This document shows positions 14,229 to 25,082 of a stretch of 64,000 nucleotides of DNA, in pieces; the first letter of the stretch is position 1, and every line of letters starts with the position of its first letter. The stretch lies in assembly GCA_024734555.1 (NCBI GenBank), contig JANPWX010000338.1, positions 923,907 through 987,906 on the forward strand, given 5' to 3'. The DNA is from Trochalopteron elliotii (taxonomy: Eukaryota > Chordata > Aves > Passeriformes > Leiothrichidae). A program made the position numbers and the translations under genes. The notes under the pieces were generated by a model that was not told the origin of the DNA, did no database searches, and saw nothing but the letters and a program-made list of their open reading frames with translations.

Positions 14229-15372
14229 CAAACCAAAAAACCACCCACAAATACTTTAAGAGGTTGCATACACATCTTTGGAAATAGACTGGCAAAAATC
14301 AAGAAAATATCTACTTTGGTTTTTATGTTCAAAACACAAGTATATCTCAAATCACCTTCTGTTTCTGCATGCAACTTTGTTTGAACAAAGACAGGTGAAC
14401 TAACCCTGATTCAAAGATCTGCCATTGTCACATACATAAAGAACTTAAGAACTAAATGAACTATCATTCTGGAGTAAATACTCCCATTTCTCACATCTGC
14501 ATGGTACCCAATCCTCTCCTCATGGGGAGCTGACAGGTCCCAAGGATATTTTTAAACACTTTATTAAATTCTGAAGAAAACAAGATTGCAAAGTGTTCAA
14601 TCTCCACTATAAAATAGGACAATCTTAAGCAAAGATGAGACAGGCATCTCACCCTTATTTGTTTCCCTTAAGCAAACTTCAGCATTTTTTAATAATTTAA
14701 TTGTTAATTAAGGATTAAGATCACAGTCTTTCATAAGGCAGCTCAGCTGCCAGCAGGTATGTTCCTAGATCTAGAGTTATTTCATAAAGTGATCTGTTTA
14801 TTGTAAACTTTTCCCTTATTTTATGTATATTGCATTAATTCCTAACACTTAGGATTTCTGTTTCTGGGCAGCTTAAAGGAATTGCACTTGAAACTCATTA
14901 GATTTTCTAAGTTCCGGCTGAATTTCAAGCTGACAAGAACAAAACGATCCAGTATATAAAATATACATTACATATGTAAAGATCAGTTCATAAAGATAGT
15001 AACAACACACACATTTATGGAGATAGGCTGGTGATAGTCATTAATGATACAGCATATTGACACTCGATCTGACTGCCTTCTATGGACTCATAAGAATTTG
15101 AAAAGAGCAAGGCAGACTGAAACAAGTTGTGTGGATATTTTAGCATTTTAAATAATTGTTTATCAAAAAGCCCAAATAAGTTTCATTGTCCGGCTGGATC
15201 AAATGTTTGGAATGCCTGGGTTCCCTTTCCAGGTTGTGTGCTTGCTTTCAACATCTATAGGAACCAAAGTAATGACAAATGGAACTGGTGGTGGAAAATG
15301 TGAGGATGCACAAGCAATCTGTTGGAAATGAGAGATTTCAAGAGAAAGTCAGCTCATCATTATTTCATTACT
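14229..15372. other. AT-rich spacer, nothing recognised
   Basis: Ordinary AT-rich sequence with a small TTAATTTAATTGTTAATTAA-like block near 14,690-14,715. No gene or mobile element was recognised. Confidence 0.6.
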
Positions 15373-15411
15373 GCAAAAAGCAAAAAAAAAGCAAAAAGCA
15401 AAAAAAAAAAA
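15373..15411 (+). repeat. Interrupted GCA(n) tandem A-rich repeat
   Basis: Four blocks, each a GC followed by a run of 5 to 12 A, stand head to tail and end in GGG. This is a degenerate A-rich simple repeat, probably grown by slippage. On the complementary strand it makes a Phe/Leu-rich stretch inside a chance 119-codon frame (15,360-15,719 minus), which should not be taken as protein. Confidence 0.75.
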
Positions 15412-18400
15412 GGGTTCACGACAGGGCTGTGAACAGGAAATTCGGTGCGAGAAAAAAGGTAACTACACTGGTTTCTCTTACAGAAACACAAGAGAATAAC
15501 TTCCACATTCTTGGGGCTATTAAATGCATTTAAGGTAGCTGTACAGACAATCAGTAAGAATCCAGCCCAGAATGCAGACAAGCTCAGCCAAGCTGACTGC
15601 ACACAGAGTCTGGGTAGCTGGCGTAGAGCTGCTTTTGGAAAACAAAAGTCAAAGCAAGCCAAACATGACTCTATTTTAGCATGAATGTTATAAAAATTGA
15701 AAATATAAAACTCCTGCATCTTGCTAGCTCTCTGCTACTCTTAAAAAACAGTTTTAAAGAACTCAAAAGTTCCCTTTTATTTCTAAAGATGAAAAGTAAA
15801 ATTACTTTTCTTATATATGGAAACACCAGCACAGACAGAAGAAACATGATTCCCATTGCTGACTCCTTGATAGGCACCATACCTTGGATAGGTGATGGCA
15901 GACAAATATTGGATGACGATAACTTCCAATTAATAAATATTTTTCATTCCTCAAAATTATATATTGCTGTATGCTTATATTCCACAGTGGCCCCATATAA
16001 ACATACACTGTTTGTTTTTCAACTACTCTCGAATCCCAGGCATTCCAGCTAACAACATTGATAGCCCAATGGACTTAGTCAACAGTACTGCAATTGCAAA
16101 ATAAAAATTTATTTGTTTTCCTTTTCGTCCCCTTTTTTCTCACTCCCTTTTTTGATCACCTTCCTCAGGAGGCGGATATGAGAGCCTGCATTTTTAAATC
16201 CTAAATGAAGAACTCAATTTCTACACTGAAACCATTTTTCATGCTGAGATTTTGTATTCACTTTCATAGGTGCACTGAGTATAAAACAGAAGATCAAAGC
16301 AGAAAGATCAGTAGAGTACAGCAGTTAAGTCTGAGTTCAGTTCACAGGGATGGTGCTACAAGATTTGGACCTACCCACCCATAAAAGCAGAGTTTTCCTG
16401 CCCTATGATATTACAGCGAAATACCTTAACAGACCTGTGAAAATATCTCAGATGTGCAACTCTGTCAGAGTGCACTGATGAGAGCCAAAACATACATTGG
16501 AAAACATGTATGGTCACACTCTCCTTCTTTGAACAAGCCTCATAGAGAGTTGCTTTCCAAAAATACGAAAATATGCTGCTCCAAACCAACAATTAATAGA
16601 AAAATGAAACAGAAAATAAAGTGTGAGGTAAGATAATTTTGTGCTTTCTCTTGACTCAGGGCAAGATCACTTGTATCTCTGTCATCTCAACTGGTAGGAT
16701 GGAGTAAGGAATGCTAGACAGATTTCTATGAAGTATTTCATGAAAATAATGGAAATAATTGGGAATATTGGGTGAATAATTATTCTTAATAATGAGAATG
16801 ATTGTGTGGGTGTGCAACTATTTTCCCATCTGAAAAAAAAAGTCACTCAATTTCTCATTGAGTATATCCAGCATCAGAAACTTAAGGATTACCAATTCCT
16901 TTTTCCTGATTAATAAAAGAACAGTCTTTAGTTTATTATCAACTATTTTTACCTTATTTTGGACAAACCAAGAAGCTGAAGCCTCTCTAATCTCCCACAG
17001 CATGATTTGTCTGGAGGAAAAGCATACTTGTAACTTGTCACCTCCCCTCTGTTGCTGGGATATCTCATATAGCAGAACAATGGGCAGGAGAAAATATGAG
17101 AGGCAAATGCTGGATCTGTCCCTGGGGCACAGTTTAGTGAAGCAGTGAAACCTGCAATTCCCTGGCCTTAACAATATTCTCAGTACAAATGGCATCATTC
17201 CCTCTCAAGTTTCATGCCTAACTCTACACTTAGACGAAACATCTCTCACAGGATCATCCTTTGACTCCATAGTAAGGTGCTGCACTGGCTCCCTGTGAGG
17301 AAACACTGAAGGACTCCCGGTATCAAAAAGAGGAGAGGAAGAACAGCATCCACACTTTTCCTCTCTTTTCTTTTTCTCCAATATGTGTATCCTGCTTTAC
17401 TTTCTTGTGCTCACAGTGCCCTTCATTTCACTTTCCAGATGGATATTTCCCTTCGCCACTGTCTGACATGAATTCAGTCTGTTGGCCTCTAAAGTAGAAA
17501 CAAAATTAACTGCTCAAAATTCTAAGGATTACCTTGGAGTTCCTGGGACTGTGAAAAATGTCCTTTTCCAAAACAGTGCTTTCAGTGAGACCCTCATTCC
17601 TCTGCCAGGAATAGCAAATGCCTTTAAGTCTGAATACAGGGTTCACTGTCAGAGGTAATTAAATCTGAGCCTCAGCTAAATTCTCTCCATGGATCCAGAA
17701 ATGAATAATTGTAGCATCAAAATGAAGTATTTGTTGTGTCTGTTCACAGTTTACGCCTCTTCTATAAAGTAGTAGAAAGAACCTGCTCTGTTCCATGCAC
17801 TTTCATAGGACAGAAGTAAGAATATGACATTACCTTTGACAAAAAGGCTCAAATTACAGGGGGCCTTCAGATCTTTGTAATGTTGTGGTTACTGAGAAAT
17901 GCTACATCCCTATGCAAAAGGCATACAAAGGGCTCAGCACTGAGCCTGAAGTTAATCCCAGACTTCTGAGTGGCTCCTCTCTCTTGTGCTGCTACAACAG
18001 AAAAGGGTGGAGGTTTGCAGAACTCCTCTTCCGACTTCAAAAAACTAATTAAGACCCTACTGCAAATGATCTTATTTGCTAGGAATTATTTCTTGTGAGC
18101 TATGCCAAATGTACTGTATGCTTGCTTTCTTTAATAGCTGCAGTGCTGATGCACTAAAGCAAGTGATGGAAATTTTGTGCTACAAAATGAAGGAGTTGGT
18201 TTAACCCTGATGTCTCTTCTTTACAGTTTTGAAAGTTGAGGTTTTTGTTTCCTAGAGAAACTTGGAGAAGGAAAATAACACCTAGGTTACTAAAAAAAAA
18301 AAAAATTAAAATAGTCCATTTGGGTTGTGTTTTAATCAAACCAGGCCAGTATATAAACTTTTTAATACATGACTGAAATTTTGCCACCTTTTTTTCAGTA

Positions 18401-21400
18401 AGTTTCTTTTCTTGTGTCTCTACACAGCTGTACACACCAGAAGCACCACTCGAATTTTACATCCTTTTAGGAAAGCAAAGCATTCAAAGTAAACAAATTG
18501 CATGCTTAGATTTTTTTTTAAATCTAATTTTGGGGAGGGAGTGTCGTCAGGATAAAATTCGTCTCTAAGCAGATCATAAGGGAAACCATAGATAGAACTT
18601 TAATGGGCTGTCTATATTTAGCCAGCACTGTAATACGTTCATGTGGCAAACAGCTTTATCATTATTCACAGTCACACATGTACCTCTGTGAATCCAGCCC
18701 ACCAGGGATTAAACTTTAATAGTAAATGATTATACTCATACTTCTGTCTATGCCTTCAGCTTCAGTAGTCACCCAGGTCAAGACCATGTACAGCACTGTG
18801 AGACAGGGGCAGCTCACCAGCCTTGCATGAACTATGGAATGAGAAGCACAGCAAGCAATGGAGCCTGCTGCCAAGACTCCTGTGCTGGTCCCAGTGGGGC
18901 TCTTTCCACGTGTGGAACAGCAGATGCAAGTACAGGACTTTGGGGAGCTGTGCTAGCCTGGTTTCATGACATCACACTGTGCCACATGGACACCGCTCAC
19001 CGCCTGGAGGCAGCTTGGGGATTTCTAACCTGGTGCTGCCCTGCTGCATGGAGTCATGATTGTGCCACCTCAAACTTGGCCATTTATATGTGAAAAGCAA
19101 AAGCAAGGAAATTAAAAAAACCAACACTGACTCCTGAGATAAACAGATGCTGTCGTAATTAGAAGTGTATATATTTACACACTGTTATTCTCTTCAGCTC
19201 TGAGAAAAAGCATAAGTTTGTTATCATCTGCCTTAACTTTAAGTGGGTATTCTGGAGAGGTTTTACATTCATAGGTTGAGAAGTGTAGCTCTAATATTTA
19301 CACTCACAACAGAACAGGCTTATCAGTTCTGTCAGACATGATTTAGTTATGAATTACTGGACTCCACACTAGTTGCAGCTAGAAGAAGGTGACCTTTCCC
19401 TTCCCTGAGAAATGCTCTGTTCCTGTGAGAAGTGCACGAAGAGCTACACTCCTTAACAAATCTAACAACATATATGGAGAAAAGATTCATCCACAGAAGA
19501 TAATATGTCACCTTCTGCACTTTTTCTGACTCAGAGTGTGCCAGAACTTGGTAAAGACGAGTAGAAAATATGCATTTCCCCCAGGTGTTAGAAATACTTA
19601 ACCTATATTTTCAATTAAAATCAAATTAACACCTTACTTTCAATATTCCTTATATCTCCCCATAGATAGATTTCAGCTGTGGTATGACCTGTGTTTTCCA
19701 TTCATGAAAATTGCCTTTCTCCTAGAGAGGAATTTGCCCCCAACTGAGAATGTAGGCATCCAGCATAGTCTACAAAGGCCAGTGATGGAGCCAAGTCCTT
19801 CAGAAGGCAAACCATCTAAGCTGCTCTTGGAACAGGATGACTTGCCTTTGGGAAGATGCATGATGACTGGTTAAAACCAACTGTATAAATTCAGGGGAGA
19901 TCAACATCAACAATCAACGGTATCCAATATTCCATGGTTGCAAAAGAAATGAAGTGACAATCAGGTAAATGTGACCCAGAGGTAAAAGTGAAGTCAGGTA
20001 TAAAAAAAATCCAAATATTCCTGCATGTAAGTTATTTTCAGTGACTGTTGATTTCTGATGCCAATTGTGAAAGGGGGAAAACAATAACTAAGCTTTCCAG
20101 GTTTAAACCCCATTGCAGTTTTATGCAGTTTAAGGTTCGTCCTGTGGGGCACTCAAAATGCTCAGAAATGAACAATACTGGTCAGCAAAAAAATGCACCA
20201 AAATAATATCTTAGCAACCATGATGGAAAGCAGACAGTAGCACCAGACCTCCTTTGGCACCTGCTCAGGTGTGGAGCATGATTACCATCCTGACAGCGAA
20301 AAATCCACAAGTATGGCCAGGCCCTTGACCACACTTGCAGGTTCACTGTTCACTTGCAATCACTGTTTGTTTTCCTTTCAGTAAATTAGCTTCTCACCAG
20401 TTTCCTGGCAGACAATCAAATCACTTTGTATATGATGCTCTGAGGGAGAGATCCAAGGCATCCAGGATTTTAGGAAAAAAAAAAACAACTCAGTAATTTG
20501 AACTTCAGTGTGGAGGGGAGAAATCATCTTCTGCTCATCCATGTAGCCACCATGCTTCTTTATGTAGAAAAGTTCCATATATATTGAGTCACCCCCAGGA
20601 TTTTACACCTGTGGATAGGAGTAGACATCCTGTATTTGACCCTATTTTTTATCGCTCTTGTCTTTCATATGTGTTTCTGGGATAAGGTCTCTTGCAGTTA
20701 GTTCCAGCCTTCAAGCTACTTGTTGTTGTTTTTAAGTTTGAGGTAAACAGCATGAAACATTTTTTTGCCTAGATATAATTTTCCCTTCTGAGCAGGAGCC
20801 AAATATAGCAGTATGGACTTCACACTGGGAATCAGTTGCCATGAGTTCTCTTCAGCAATAAATTCTGATGGCTAGCAGCAGTGGTTTGGGCTGGCTGATC
20901 AAGAGTTTCTCTGCATTTCCTCACCCAAGATAAAGGGAATGTAGACTCCAGGAGTACGAGTAAACAGGTCCAGTTATTTTTCCAGCAAAATTGTTTTTCA
21001 AGACTTACTTTCACTTGTTATAACCTGTCTTTTCACGCAACTGTAGAGATCTGGCTGGCAAAACAGGATAAAACCCCAAAGGTAAACGAACAACAAAAAG
21101 GCAAAGAAATTAGAATATTCTAGTGAGGGGAGTTTTATTAGCTGTATGGTTTTCAACAGAAACCAGCCAAAATTTAAAATTTAGGGTAGGATTAGTCATT
21201 TCCACATGCATCTTCATTATTTCTCTTAATGCTTCATGGTTAAGGCTTAGCTTATCCCTATGCCTGGTTTCCCTTGTGGGCCTGTTTTCCTAAATGATGA
21301 GTAACAGTTTAGAAGTGATTTTCATTCCAATTTCCTCACCCAATTTGCACTTTCAATTTGATCTAAAAATATTTTTAGTGGAAAGTGCTCTATAAAAGCC

Positions 21401-21414
21401 TCAGTCAGAGAAAG
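15412..21414. other. AT-rich non-coding stretch
   Basis: No gene is supported. Frames of 60-126 codons (for example 15,681-16,052 plus and 16,818-17,198 minus) overlap antisense frames and carry no domain. A somewhat GC-richer patch at 18,830-19,090 contains an 88-codon Cys/Ala/Trp-rich frame, which I do not recognise. A TCTCGAATCCC word near 16,027 resembles a tRNA B box, but no cloverleaf can be folded around it. Confidence 0.6.
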
Positions 21415-21974
21415 CGTCTTGATTTAACCTCAGCTGGCAACTAAACACCTCACAATCGCTTGCTCACTCCCACCACACACTCCCAACGGGATGAGGGAGG
21501 GAATCAGAACAGTAAAAGCGAGAGAAGTCATGGGTTGAGATAAAGACAACTTAATGGGACAGAAAGGAAAGAAAATAATTATGATAATAATAGTTATGGT
21601 AAAAAAGAGGTAGAATATGCAAAACAAGTGAAGCACAATGCAATTCCTCACCACTTGCCAACTGGTACCCAACCAGTTCCCAAGCCAACATTCTCCCCAG
21701 TTTATATCCTGGACGTGATGTCAGTTGGTATTGAATATCCCCTTGGCCAGTTTGGGTCTGTTGTCCTGGCTGTGTCCCCTCCCAGCTTCTTGTGTCCCTC
21801 CACCCTTCTCACTGGCAGGAGAAGCTGAGAAGTCCCTGATGTAGAATAAGCACTCCTTAGCAACAACTAAAACATCAGTGTGCTATCAACATTATTCTCA
21901 TACTGAATCCAAAACACAGCACTGTACCAGCTACTAGGAAGAAAATTAACTCTATCCCAGCCAAACTCAGGAGA
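21415..21974 (-). mobile_element. Solo LTR of an avian ERVL-type endogenous retrovirus
   Basis: Read on the minus strand, this is a complete LTR of about 560 bp of a family very common in birds. It opens with a TTTGGCTGGGATAGAGTTAA segment, passes through CTAGTAGCTGGTACAGTGCTG and ATTCAGTATGAGAATAATG, and has a TATAAACTGGGG core promoter. It ends in CAGCTGAGGTTAAATC just before the 3' terminus. Both terminal dinucleotides have decayed from TG/CA. No gag, pol or env-like frame adjoins either side, so it is a solo LTR left by LTR-LTR recombination. The flanking pentamers (GAAAG and GAGTG) match at only three of five positions, so a target-site duplication is not proven. A second full copy lies at 51,616-52,172 in the opposite orientation. 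Confidence 0.88.
21701..21706 (-). promoter_or_regulatory. TATA box of the minus-strand ERVL LTR
   Basis: TATAAA on the minus strand lies about 285 bp before the LTR 3' end. The plus-strand LTR at 51.6 kb has its TATA box at nearly the same relative place (about 295 bp). It marks the U3/R side of the old viral promoter; present activity is unknown. Confidence 0.7.
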
Positions 21975-24814
21975 GAGTGACAGCATTATCTTTCTTAAGT
22001 GTGAGATAAAACTATTAGAAATATTCTGCCCCAAGGGCTATTGCTTCCCTTTTGAATGACAACTGATACTGCATCTGTGGAAAATCCACTTTCCAAGTTG
22101 TCTTGGAGTCATAACATCTAGAATTGATGCAGTCCTGAGTAGACAAGCACAACGAAGAACTTGATTTCATCAGACTGTCATGAGATCAACTTGTTTCCAA
22201 TTAAAGTGTTAAGCCTGAAAATTTTGAAATTCCTTCTTTAAAAAAATGCAGAAATCCCTCCCTCTGCCCTACACACTACCAACTCTAGCAGATTTGTTTG
22301 GGCTTTCGATACTAGCTACAGAATTCTGGCGATGTTGGAAACCAGCCATTTATTTAAAAAATTTTTGTACATCAGAATTTTTCTAGTGTGTCATACAAAT
22401 TTAGTTCTCACTCTATCACTGCTTAATTTCCTTAATAGCCTCTTATGATGGATATGCCAATGAAATTAAAGTCAAGAACCTCAGAGCAGCTTTTGTTACT
22501 ACTTTCTAAAAGATTCAAGAACATTTGCAGACCCTGTGATGCAGTATAGAGTACAGCTGGTTCATGGTTGAAATCAGCAAATAAAAGAAATAAAAACACA
22601 GTGATTATCTGATAGCATGTTCTGTTATTAAAATTTTGTAATCTAGATATCCAAGTTAAATCCTAATCCTCGAATATTCTTCACGCCAGCAAGAAGGATT
22701 TACAGTGTTATGCTTTTCCATATGCCAGGCACAGAACCCAAAGAAGAAGCATCTAAACACAGAATTATGAGTATAGGTAGAGATAATATGCAGCTGATTC
22801 CTTCTGTCCCCAATTTCAGGACTCCAAGGACATGGGAAGAGGACATGAGCCCAAACTCAGCAAGTTAAATATGTCTACTAATATTCCATCTGTCCTCTTA
22901 TGCCATGCCTTTACTAAACTTAAAATTCAGCCATTTGGAGCCAGCTAATGGCTTCAAAGGAGGCTGAATCAACCAAGAGGAACTCTGCACCTTGGCCCTT
23001 TTGACTGTAGGAGCAGCCTGGGAGGGATTTGCTGTACAGGCTGACCATGATTCCCTAACATGCAGCAGCTCTTTTGCTCCAGCAAGAAAAAGAAAGCAAT
23101 AATAGAAGGTCTGAGGCACCTCAGGCTTCAGCAAAAGAAATCTCTTTTTGTACAGAAAATACCTTCTACATTTATCTATGATCTGAAAGGAAAACCTCCT
23201 GCTTGTGTCAGAAGAGTTCAAATATGTTGGTAAATTGTTTTATCAGAGATGTATCTCTCAACCTTTAAAATTACAAATGACTGAATCTTGCAATTAGGGA
23301 AGACAGTAGCACCTCACCTACAACTGAGTGTTTTATAGCCCACATCAGCAAAAGTATTTTTAGATCAAATTGGAAGTGCAGTGAGACCCTGAAGCTGACC
23401 AGAATCATAATGCAATAGAAAACCTCACACAGACACCTGTTTCAAAGAGATTCCTGACTCAATTGGCAGATCAAAGAGTGTCAGCTACTGCTGATAAGCT
23501 CAGATAAGCCCCTGGAATTCTGGACACTTTGCAGATCCCAAACCTCTTAACACAAGAGGCTCACTTATCACAGTTTCTTTGGGGTCTCCTGAAATTAACT
23601 GACAAAATTTCACAGTGTACAAAAGAAGATATCTTGGGAATGAGCACTGCATTCCTTTTTCCCCAGGCCAGTATGCTCTCCCTCACAGGTTCATCTCCCA
23701 ACTGCTCAGTGAAGTAAATTAGAGAGTAAATTGAATGGCGGTTCTTATTTATATTTCCCCAAGAATTAGTGGAACAACAGCTAGAATACACACAGACACA
23801 GATGGCTAGAATGAGTATTATTTTTCTGTGAAGCGATTTCTCTCTCACTCTCTCTTTATCTGTCACATACACGTACTCTATTTCCTCTTCTGATGACAGG
23901 ACTGACCAGGGTGCTGATCAGCCACACTGCTGATATTGACAATGACAAATCCCTTCCACAGCTCAGGAGAACCTTAAATAAATTCTCCCAAGACATTGGC
24001 AGACATTCTCCTCCTTGCCCTGTCACTCATGGTGAAGGCTGAAAGGCTGATTAGAAATTATGCAGGGGCATTCTAAAATGGAAAAAATCTCCTTGATGGG
24101 GAGTAAGTCAGGACTATAAAATGCATTTAATTTCATCTCTTTCCTCCTTCAGTTTTAATTAGGATTAAAATGTCTCTGCCAGATATTTTGGAATTAGTTT
24201 CATTTTCTTACACTATGCATGAGCTTATCTCTTTCACATTATCCTGAAAAATACTGGAGAATTAACTACTGGAAATAAAACTGTTGGAAGGCAAACACAT
24301 GCCAGAAAAATCCAAGGCTCTATTCATTTCCCCACCCCCTTCAGAACACTTGCACATCAAAAGTTTGTGGCAAAAAACAACCCTAATATCCACTTCTTTT
24401 CCCACAAACATATTTTCATTTCATTGTAACAGAACCTTGTTTCTGGGCAAATGACAAGCAAAAGTGTCGGCAAGAAGTAGAATCTTGGCTGGTCAGGACT
24501 TGTCAGAAGTTTATGGATTGCATTCAGCACTTCACAGGACTGGGTGCATCATCTCCCAATAACATCTCATGTTTTATAAATACTACAGGAAAAAAAAAAG
24601 ACAAAAAATCAGGTCACCACAAAGAAGAACCAAGTCCATCCTCAACCCAAAGCTCAGTGTTTTTCCTTGCACAGCCATTCATTTCTCTTACATTTTCTGT
24701 TCCTTTCCTAACATATTGTTAGGAATAGCCATTGGTACTTTTTACATTATGCAGATCCAGGGTATCATTTAAGACCCAAAACTTTGGGCCACAACCTTGA
24801 AATAGCAAACAGCC
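21975..24814. other. AT-rich non-coding stretch
   Basis: No gene was recognised. A 107-codon minus frame (22,898-23,221) and a 103-codon minus frame (23,561-23,872) lack domains. The 20 bases at 23,239-23,258 are identical to part of the hairpin at 24,936-24,955. A short CT-rich run lies near 23,838-23,860. Confidence 0.6.
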
Positions 24815-24934
24815 ATGTTGGAGTCTAGCAACAAACAGGACAAAACCTAAAAGGGCCATGGTGAGAGCCACCAGCAGCCACAAGCATATCTTCACACAGC
24901 AGAGCACCAAGGTTTTGATGAAATAGAATTGTTC
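24815..24934 (+). repeat. Local direct repeat, copy 1 of 2 (120 bp)
   Basis: The 120 bases from ATGTTGGAGTCT to ATAGAATTGTTC recur at 24,963-25,082 in the same orientation with a handful of substitutions, giving a period of 148 bp. The unit is richer in G+C than its surroundings. On the minus strand both copies encode a hydrophobic, Leu/Val/Cys-rich segment, so a 123-codon frame (24,719-25,090) contains the same motif in two different frames. I know no gene or repeat family that it matches. An unannotated repeat or an ERV scrap remains possible. Confidence 0.9.
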
Positions 24935-24935
24935 G

Positions 24936-24961
24936 TTTATCAGAGATGTATCTCTGATAAA
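24936..24961. repeat. Perfect 12-bp-arm inverted repeat between the duplicates
   Basis: The arms TTTATCAGAGAT and ATCTCTGATAAA are exact reverse complements separated by the two bases GT, giving a 26-bp near-palindrome. It occupies almost the whole spacer between the two 120-bp copies. Its first 20 bases also occur exactly at 23,239-23,258, preceded in both places by AATTGTT. This suggests filler DNA copied from nearby plus a snap-back step when the duplication formed. Confidence 0.9.
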
Positions 24962-24962
24962 T

Positions 24963-25082
24963 ATGTTGGAGTCTGGCAACAAACAGGACAAAGCCCAGAC
25001 GGGCTGTGGTGAGAGCCACCAGCAGCCACAAGCACCTCTCCACACAGCAGAGCACCAAGGTTTTGATGAAATAGAATTGTTC
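24963..25082 (+). repeat. Local direct repeat, copy 2 of 2 (120 bp)
   Basis: This is the second copy of the unit at 24,815-24,934. Most differences are single substitutions, such as CTAGCAAC versus CTGGCAAC and AAACCTAAAAGGGCC versus AAGCCCAGACGGGCT. After this copy the sequence continues as CCTTTCAATAAGG, which copy 1 lacks, so the right edge of the unit is sharp at GAATTGTTC. Confidence 0.9.

Noticed and set aside
16022..16040. TCTCGAATCCC resembling a tRNA B box
   Set aside because: No A box at the proper distance and no cloverleaf can be drawn around it.
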